Shown: positions 59,111 through 64,000 of the stretch, piece after piece
Position numbering within the stretch: the first letter of the stretch is position 1
Layout of the letters: each line of letters opens with the position of its first letter
Source of the DNA: Changshengia sp963803165
GTDB lineage: Bacteria; Chloroflexota; Dormibacteria; Aeolococcales; Aeolococcaceae
DNA length: 64,000 nucleotides
Direction of reading: 5' to 3'
Assembly: GCA_963803165.1 (NCBI GenBank)
Contig: CAWDLK010000001.1
Span: 124,001 to 188,000, forward strand
Notes under the pieces: model-generated
What the model was told of the DNA's origin: nothing
Seen by the model: only the letters and a program-made list of their open reading frames with translations
Database searches by the model: none
Made by a program: the position numbers and the translations under genes

Positions 59111-60727
59111 CTACTCCCACTCGATGGTCGAGGGAGGCTTGCTGCTGATGTCGTACACGACCCGGTTGACCCCCGGCACCTCGTTGACGATGCGGCGGCT
59201 CATCAACCCCAGCACGTCGTAGGGGACGCGGGCCCAATCGGCGGTCATCGCGTCGTCGGACTCGACGATGCGGATGGCGACGACGTTGGCGTAGGTGCGA
59301 CCGTCCCCCATCACTCCCACCGAGGAGATCGGGGTGAGGATGGCGAAGGATTGCCACACCTTCCGGTACAGCCCGCTCCGCTTCACCTCGTCGATCACGA
59401 TCCAATCGGCCGCCCGCAGCACCTCCAGCCGCTCCCGGGTCACCTCGCCGATCACCCGGATCGCCAACCCCGGCCCGGGGAACGGCTGCCGCCACACCAT
59501 GTCCTCGGGGAGGCCCAGCTCGATGCCGACCCGGCGCACCTCGTCCTTGAAGAGGTAGCGGAGCGGCTCGACGAGCTGGAAGCGGAGGTCGGGCGGGAGG
59601 CCGCCCACGTTGTGGTGGGTCTTGATGGTGCGGGCGCTCGGCGTGTCGTGCGAGGTCGACTCGATCACGTCGGGGTAGAGGGTCCCCTGGGCGAGGAAGT
59701 CGATCTCGCCCAGCCTGCGGGCCTCGGCCTCGAAGACCTCGATGAAGGTGTGCCCGATGCGGCGCCGCTTCTCCTCCGGGTCGGTGACCCCGGCGAGGGC
59801 GGTGAGGAAGCGGTCGGTCGCATCGACGTGCACCAGCTCGATGTGACGCTGGTGGGACATGACCTCGACGACCCGCCGGCCCTCGTCGCGGCGGAGCAGG
59901 CCGTTGTCGACGAAGACGCAGGTGAGCTGGTCGCCGACGGCACGGTGGACGAGGGTCGCCGCCACCGCGGAGTCGACCCCGCCCGAGAGGGCGCAGAGGA
60001 CGCGCCCGCTCCCCACCCGCGCCCGGATGTCGGCCACCGCGCGCTCGACGAAGGCCGACGGCTCCCAGGTGAGGTCGCAGCCGCACACGCGGGTCAGGAA
60101 GTTGGCCAGGAGCTGCTTGCCCGCCGGGGTGTGGACCACCTCGGGGTGGAATTGGATGCCGAAGCGGCCGCGGGGGCCGGCGAACGCCGCGCACGGCGAG
60201 TTGAGCGAGTGGGCGATCGGCCGGAAGCCCTCGGGGAGACCGGTGATGATGTCGCCGTGGGACATCCACACCGCGGTCTCGGAGGGGATCCCGTCGAAGA
60301 TGCCGGCCTGGTCGTCGACCTCCAGCTGGGCGGCGCCGTACTCCCGCCGACCGGCCGGCGCCACGGCGCCTCCCAGATCGTGGGCGAGCAGCTGCATCCC
60401 GTAGCAGATCCCGAGGATGGGGAGGCCGAGGTCGTAGACGGCCGGATCGGGGTGGGGAGCGCCGGGCTCGTACACCGACGCCGGCCCGCCGCTGAAGATC
60501 AGGCCGCGCGGCGCCCGGCGGCGGATCTCCTCGGCGCTCAGCGTCCCCGGCACCAGCTCGGAGAAGACCCGTGCCTCGCGGACGCGCCGCGCGATGAGCT
60601 GCGCGTACTGGCTGCCGAAGTCGAGGACCAGGATGCCGCCGGTCTCGGTGGCGACCGCGCCGGGGCCGGCCGCGGCCGGGATCGGGGCGGGATCCAATGC
60701 GGGGCTGGCCACGCCGCCCGCGCCCAC
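59111..60727 (-). CDS. guaA: GMP synthase (glutamine-hydrolysing)
   Basis: GuaA makes GMP from XMP, ATP and glutamine. The amidotransferase domain has ILVLDFGSQYAQLIARRV, the nucleophile Cys in GICYGMQLLA and His/Glu in FGIQFHPEVVHT. The ATP-pyrophosphatase domain has the PP-loop LCALSGGVDSAVAATL. The dimerisation domain includes RQPFPGPGLAIRVIGE, and the protein ends in KPPSTIEWE. I chose GTG 60727, three bases after the guaB3 stop, giving 538 residues; a GTG about 12 bases on is also possible. Confidence 0.96.
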   Translation of the reverse strand: MGAGGVASPALDPAPIPAAAGPGAVATETGGILVLDFGSQYAQLIARRVREARVFSELVPGTLSAEEIRRRAPRGLIFSGGPASVYEPGAPHPDPAVYDLGLPILGICYGMQLLAHDLGGAVAPAGRREYGAAQLEVDDQAGIFDGIPSETAVWMSHGDIITGLPEGFRPIAHSLNSPCAAFAGPRGRFGIQFHPEVVHTPAGKQLLANFLTRVCGCDLTWEPSAFVERAVADIRARVGSGRVLCALSGGVDSAVAATLVHRAVGDQLTCVFVDNGLLRRDEGRRVVEVMSHQRHIELVHVDATDRFLTALAGVTDPEEKRRRIGHTFIEVFEAEARRLGEIDFLAQGTLYPDVIESTSHDTPSARTIKTHHNVGGLPPDLRFQLVEPLRYLFKDEVRRVGIELGLPEDMVWRQPFPGPGLAIRVIGEVTRERLEVLRAADWIVIDEVKRSGLYRKVWQSFAILTPISSVGVMGDGRTYANVVAIRIVESDDAMTADWARVPYDVLGLMSRRIVNEVPGVNRVVYDISSKPPSTIEWE

Positions 60728-60729
60728 CC

Positions 60730-61890
60730 TCAGACCCCCATGCCCACGCGCTGCTCGCGCTGCTGCACCTTGCCCTCGGTCTTGATGGCGGGCGCGACCA
60801 CCATCTCGGTCTCCTGGAACTCGGCGATGGTGCGGGCGCCGCAGACGCCCATCGCGCTCTTCAGGGCGCCCACCAGGTTCATGGAGCCGTCGTCCACGTG
60901 GGCGGGCCCGAAGAGGATCTCCTGCAGCGACCCCTTGACCCCGGTGCGGATGCGCGTGCCCCGGGGGAGGTTGGGATCGGGGGTGGCCATCCCCCAGTGA
61001 TTGCCACGACCCGCGGCCTCCCGCGCCGAGGCGAAGACCGAACCGATCATCACCCCGTCGGCCCCGGAGGCGAATGCCTTGGCGACGTCGCCCCCCAGCC
61101 GCATGCCGCCGTCGGTGATGACGGCGACGCGCTCGCCGCTGCGACGGAGGTGGTCGTCGCGCGCCGCGGCACAGTCGCTGGTGGCGGTCACCTGGGGAAC
61201 CCCCACGCCCAGGACCGCCCGCGTGGTGCAGGCCGCGCCCGGTCCCACCCCGACCAGCAACCCCTTGATGCCCGTGTCCATGAGCTCCAGCGCGGTGGCG
61301 TAGTCGACGCAGTTGCCGACCACCACCGGGATGCTGAGCTGTGACGTCAGCTCGCGGAAGGAGAGCTGCCGGTGGGCGCTGCTCACGTGGCGGGCGGTGA
61401 GCACCGTCCCCTGGACCACCAGACAGTCCGCACCGGCCTCCTGGACGATCCCGGCGCGGCGCTCGGCGAGCGCCGGGACGGTCGAGACCGCGCAGGGGCC
61501 GCCGGCCCGCTTGATGTCCTCGATCCGCTGCCCGATCAACCCGTCCTGGATGGGAGCCTGATAGATCTTCTGGAGGAGGACGTTGATCTCGGCGGGGGGC
61601 GCGGCGGCGATGGTCTCCAACACCTCCGAGGGATCCTCGTAGCGGCACTGGACCCCGTCCAGGTTGAGCACCGCCAGGCCTCCGAGGCGGCCCATCTCCG
61701 CGGCGAAGCCGACGTCGACCACGCCGTCCATGGCGGCGGCGAGGAAGGGGACGCCAAGGCTCAGGCCGTCGAGGCTGAGCCCGACCTCGATCTCGTCCGG
61801 GTCGATGGTCACCCGCCCCGGGACGAGGGCGACCTCGTCGAAGCCGTAGGCGCGGCGGGCGCGCTTGGAGCGCCCCAGCTCAACCTCCAT
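60730..61890 (-). CDS. guaB3: GuaB3-family IMP dehydrogenase-related protein
   Basis: A 386-residue protein of the CBS-less GuaB3 type found in actinobacteria and relatives. It starts MEVELGRSKRARRAYGFDEV. The catalytic Cys is in GPGAACTTRAVLG, and the phosphate-binding loops VITDGGMRLGGDVAKA and GADGVMIGSVFASA are present. The C-terminal substrate flap is reduced. Directly followed by guaA, so it very likely supplies XMP. The classical CBS-containing GuaB is not in this window. Confidence 0.93.
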   Translation of the reverse strand: MEVELGRSKRARRAYGFDEVALVPGRVTIDPDEIEVGLSLDGLSLGVPFLAAAMDGVVDVGFAAEMGRLGGLAVLNLDGVQCRYEDPSEVLETIAAAPPAEINVLLQKIYQAPIQDGLIGQRIEDIKRAGGPCAVSTVPALAERRAGIVQEAGADCLVVQGTVLTARHVSSAHRQLSFRELTSQLSIPVVVGNCVDYATALELMDTGIKGLLVGVGPGAACTTRAVLGVGVPQVTATSDCAAARDDHLRRSGERVAVITDGGMRLGGDVAKAFASGADGVMIGSVFASAREAAGRGNHWGMATPDPNLPRGTRIRTGVKGSLQEILFGPAHVDDGSMNLVGALKSAMGVCGARTIAEFQETEMVVAPAIKTEGKVQQREQRVGMGV

Positions 61891-62073
61891 CCCCTCTCCC
61901 TCCGACCCTCCGACCGGCCGGTCCCGCGAGGTGATCTCCCATCGCCGAATGGTAGCAGAGGCCTCTCGGCGAACGCCCCTCATCTGGTGGCATGAGCGGC
62001 TGCCAGGCACTACATCTGGTGTGGCGACCTCCGGACCCGGGTGGCGGCGCCGCCGCGCGCGGCGCGCCGCTGA

Positions 62074-62457
62074 TCAGGTCAGCAGGCCTCGGAGCACCTC
62101 GCTCGCCTCGGCGGTGCTCCGCGCCTTCTGGCGGAGCGAGGCCGCCAGCACCCGCAGCCACGCCTCGAAGCCGATCTCGTCGGTCAGCCCGTTGAGGACC
62201 TGGATCTCGCGGCAGACCAGCCCGTCCCGGGTCATCTCCGCCTCCAGGATGTCGTCCCCGGCGCGGACGGTGAGCCGCCGGACCGGGCGCCGGCGGGAGA
62301 AGAGCGACCCCTCGCGCTCGACCTCCACGACGTCGGGGAGCGCCCCCATCAGCTTGGAGGCGAACACCTGGAAGAAGACCCGGATGTCGCGCGACTCCGC
62401 GCGGAGCGTGCCCATCAGGGTGTCGATCTCGTCGTTGAGGGGACCCAGGTCGCTCAC
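62074..62457 (-). CDS. conserved hypothetical protein
   Basis: A 127-residue soluble protein from GTG 62457 (VSDLGPLNDEIDTLMGTLRA). It continues FFQVFASKLMGALPDVVEVE, then a basic stretch and LTVRAGDDILEAEMTRDGLV, ending EASEVLRGLLT. The pattern (helix, beta-hairpin with a basic turn, helical end) resembles a small conserved family in high-GC bacteria, but I cannot name it. It lies just downstream of lon on the same strand. Confidence 0.7.
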   Translation of the reverse strand: MSDLGPLNDEIDTLMGTLRAESRDIRVFFQVFASKLMGALPDVVEVEREGSLFSRRRPVRRLTVRAGDDILEAEMTRDGLVCREIQVLNGLTDEIGFEAWLRVLAASLRQKARSTAEASEVLRGLLT

Positions 62458-62500
62458 CGCGCGTCCGAGTATAGGTGGGCGGTCGGGGAGATCCCGGGAG

Positions 62501-64000
62501 TCAGGCCGCCTCGCCGGTCTCCGCACGGGGCGGCTCGAGGGCGACCGCGAGCACGTCGTCGACGCGGCTCGCCAGGTGGAAGGTGACCGCGGCGCGGACG
62601 CTCTCGGGGACGTCGTCGAGGTCCTTCTCGTTGCGCCGGGGGAGGATCACCTCGGTGAGGCCCATGCGATGGGCGGCCAGCACCTTCTGCTTGACCCCGC
62701 CGATCGGCAGCACCAGTCCCTGGAGGGTCACCTCGCCGGTCATCCCCACCGAGCTGCGCACCGGGCGGCCGGTGAGCAGGCTGACCATCGCGGTGGTCAT
62801 GGTCACCCCCGCGGAGGGCCCGTCCTTGGGCACCGCACCCTCGGGGACGTGGATGTGGAAGCCCTTGGCGGTGGCCTCCGCGCTGATGCCCAGACGCTCG
62901 GCGTGGGAGCGGACGTAGGAGAGCGCGATCTGCGCCGACTCCTTCATCACGTCGCCGAGCTGACCGGTGAGGGTCAGGCTGCCGTCGGTGCCGCCGGTGG
63001 CCGCCTCGACGAAGAGCACGTCACCCCCCGCGCCGGTCACGGCGAGCCCGGTCGCCACCCCCGGAACCGCGGTCCGCTCCGCCACCTCGTTGTCGAACTT
63101 CGGCTTGCCGAGGTAGCCGCGAACCTGGTCGGCACCGACGTGGAGGGGCGTCTCGACGGCTCCGCCGGCGATCCGGGTGGCCACCTTGCGGGCGATCCGC
63201 CCCAGCTCGCGCTCCAGGTTGCGCACTCCGGCCTCGCGGGTGTGGTCGGTGACCACCCGGAGGATGGCGTCGTCGCCGACCTCCAGCTCCTCCTCCTTGA
63301 GTCCCGCCTGAGCCAGCTGGCGGGGGAGGAGGTGGTCGCGCGCGATCGCCAGCTTCTCCTGCTCGGTGTAGCCGTCGAGGCGGATCAGCTCCATCCGGTC
63401 GAGCAGCGGCGCGGGGATGGTCTCCGAGACGTTGGCGGTGGGGATGAAGAGCACCTCGGAGAGGTCGAGGTCCACCTCCAGATAGTGGTCGCGGAAGGTC
63501 GTGTTCTGAGCGGGGTCGAGCACCTCGAGGAGCGCCGCGGACGGGTCGCCACGCCAGTCGGCGCCGATCTTGTCGATCTCATCGAGCATGATCACGGGGT
63601 TCTTCGTCCCCGCCTCCTTGAGGGCGCGCACGATCCGGCCCGGCTGGGCGCCGACGTAGGTGCGCCGGAAGCCGCGGATGTCCGCCTCGTCGCGGATGCC
63701 GCCGAGCGACATCCGCGCGAACTTCCGTCCCAGGGCGCGTGCCACCAACTCGCCGAGCGAGGTCTTGCCGACGCCGGGGGGGCCGACCAGGGTGATGATC
63801 GCGCCCGACCCGCGACCACCGACCACCTCCAGGCCGCGCTCCTGGCGGAGCTTGCGGACGGCGAGGAACTCGATGATCCGGTCCTTGACGTCCTCCAGCC
63901 CGGTGTGGTCGTGGTCGAGCACCTCCCGCGCCGCGCCCAGGTCGAAGTTGTCCTCGGAGCGCGTGCTCCACGGGATGTCGAGCATCCAGTCCAGGTAGGT
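62501..64000 (-). CDS. lon: ATP-dependent Lon protease, 5' part outside window
   Basis: Lon degrades misfolded and regulatory proteins. The frame is open to the window edge (TYLDWMLDIPWSTRSEDNFD at 64000 onward), so the N-terminal substrate-binding domain lies outside. Visible parts are the Walker A GPPGVGKTSLGELVARA, Walker B VIMLDEIDKIG, the sensor and lid regions, and the protease domain with Ser in PKDGPSAGVTM and Lys in GGVKQKVLAAH. The C-terminus ends shortly after SRVDDVLAVAL, as in LonA. Confidence 0.96.
   Translation of the reverse strand, partial: TYLDWMLDIPWSTRSEDNFDLGAAREVLDHDHTGLEDVKDRIIEFLAVRKLRQERGLEVVGGRGSGAIITLVGPPGVGKTSLGELVARALGRKFARMSLGGIRDEADIRGFRRTYVGAQPGRIVRALKEAGTKNPVIMLDEIDKIGADWRGDPSAALLEVLDPAQNTTFRDHYLEVDLDLSEVLFIPTANVSETIPAPLLDRMELIRLDGYTEQEKLAIARDHLLPRQLAQAGLKEEELEVGDDAILRVVTDHTREAGVRNLERELGRIARKVATRIAGGAVETPLHVGADQVRGYLGKPKFDNEVAERTAVPGVATGLAVTGAGGDVLFVEAATGGTDGSLTLTGQLGDVMKESAQIALSYVRSHAERLGISAEATAKGFHIHVPEGAVPKDGPSAGVTMTTAMVSLLTGRPVRSSVGMTGEVTLQGLVLPIGGVKQKVLAAHRMGLTEVILPRRNEKDLDDVPESVRAAVTFHLASRVDDVLAVALEPPRAETGEAA

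Overview
This is about 64 kb of very GC-rich chromosome. It comes from a bacterium with actinobacterial or Chloroflexota/Dormibacterota-like gene content: a CBS-less GuaB3-type IMP dehydrogenase, an ECF sigma factor with an anti-sigma-like partner, an actinomycete-style Pro-rich membrane protein, many GTG starts and 4-nt overlaps between genes. I cannot fix the phylum from sequence alone.

Layout. (1) 1-3.5 kb: the 3' part of glgB, a DksA/TraR-like zinc-finger gene and a soluble histidine kinase. (2) 3.7-15.7 kb: a de novo purine cluster on the minus strand, in transcription order purB-purC-purS-purQ-purL-purF-(membrane protein)-purM-purN-purH. Most members overlap by four bases. (3) 15.9-18.9 kb: an ECF sigma factor and a membrane-anchored putative anti-sigma/beta-propeller protein. 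(4) 19-49.4 kb: a polymorphic-toxin island. A roughly 4,000-residue Rhs/YD-repeat protein (49354 to 37330) is followed downstream by a chain of C-terminal toxin tips, each paired with a putative immunity gene. Two tandem copies of a 7.1-7.3 kb mobile element (tyrosine recombinase, CHC2/TOPRIM primase-helicase, XRE regulator, hicAB) are embedded in the chain. (5) 49.5-64 kb: biotin carboxylase, PH-domain membrane proteins, an L,D-transpeptidase, a carboxyltransferase/biotin-carrier protein lacking its metal ligands, purE-purD, guaA, guaB3 and the 3' part of lon.

Main finding. Every toxin tip in the island starts at the same 11-base core, GCCTCTGTGGC on the plus strand. It is read on the minus strand as codons for Ala-Thr-Glu-Ala. 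The core (called J here) lies at 20375, 21650 (10 of 11 bases), 22330, 29439, 36701 and 37628. The two mobile elements run exactly from J to J. The two copies are alike up to J and diverge at once beyond it, on both sides. Each element carries at one end a signal-peptide leader ending in J, and at the other end J followed by a toxin tip with its immunity gene. Integration of such an element at a J site would give the upstream gene a new tip and hand the displaced tip a secretion leader, in frame on both sides. Two shorter remnants (19.5-20.4 kb and 20.4-21.7 kb) look like deletion derivatives of the same kind of element. I infer that the element's tyrosine recombinase uses J as its attachment core, making this a toxin-tip-swapping integrative element. 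The recombinase-to-J link is inference; the junction structure is visible in the sequence.

Caution on quality. At least ten one-base frameshifts interrupt otherwise well-conserved genes, including purH and purL. Several lie in short G or C runs. Sequencing or assembly error is a likely cause, so I annotate these as interrupted genes and not as proven pseudogenes.
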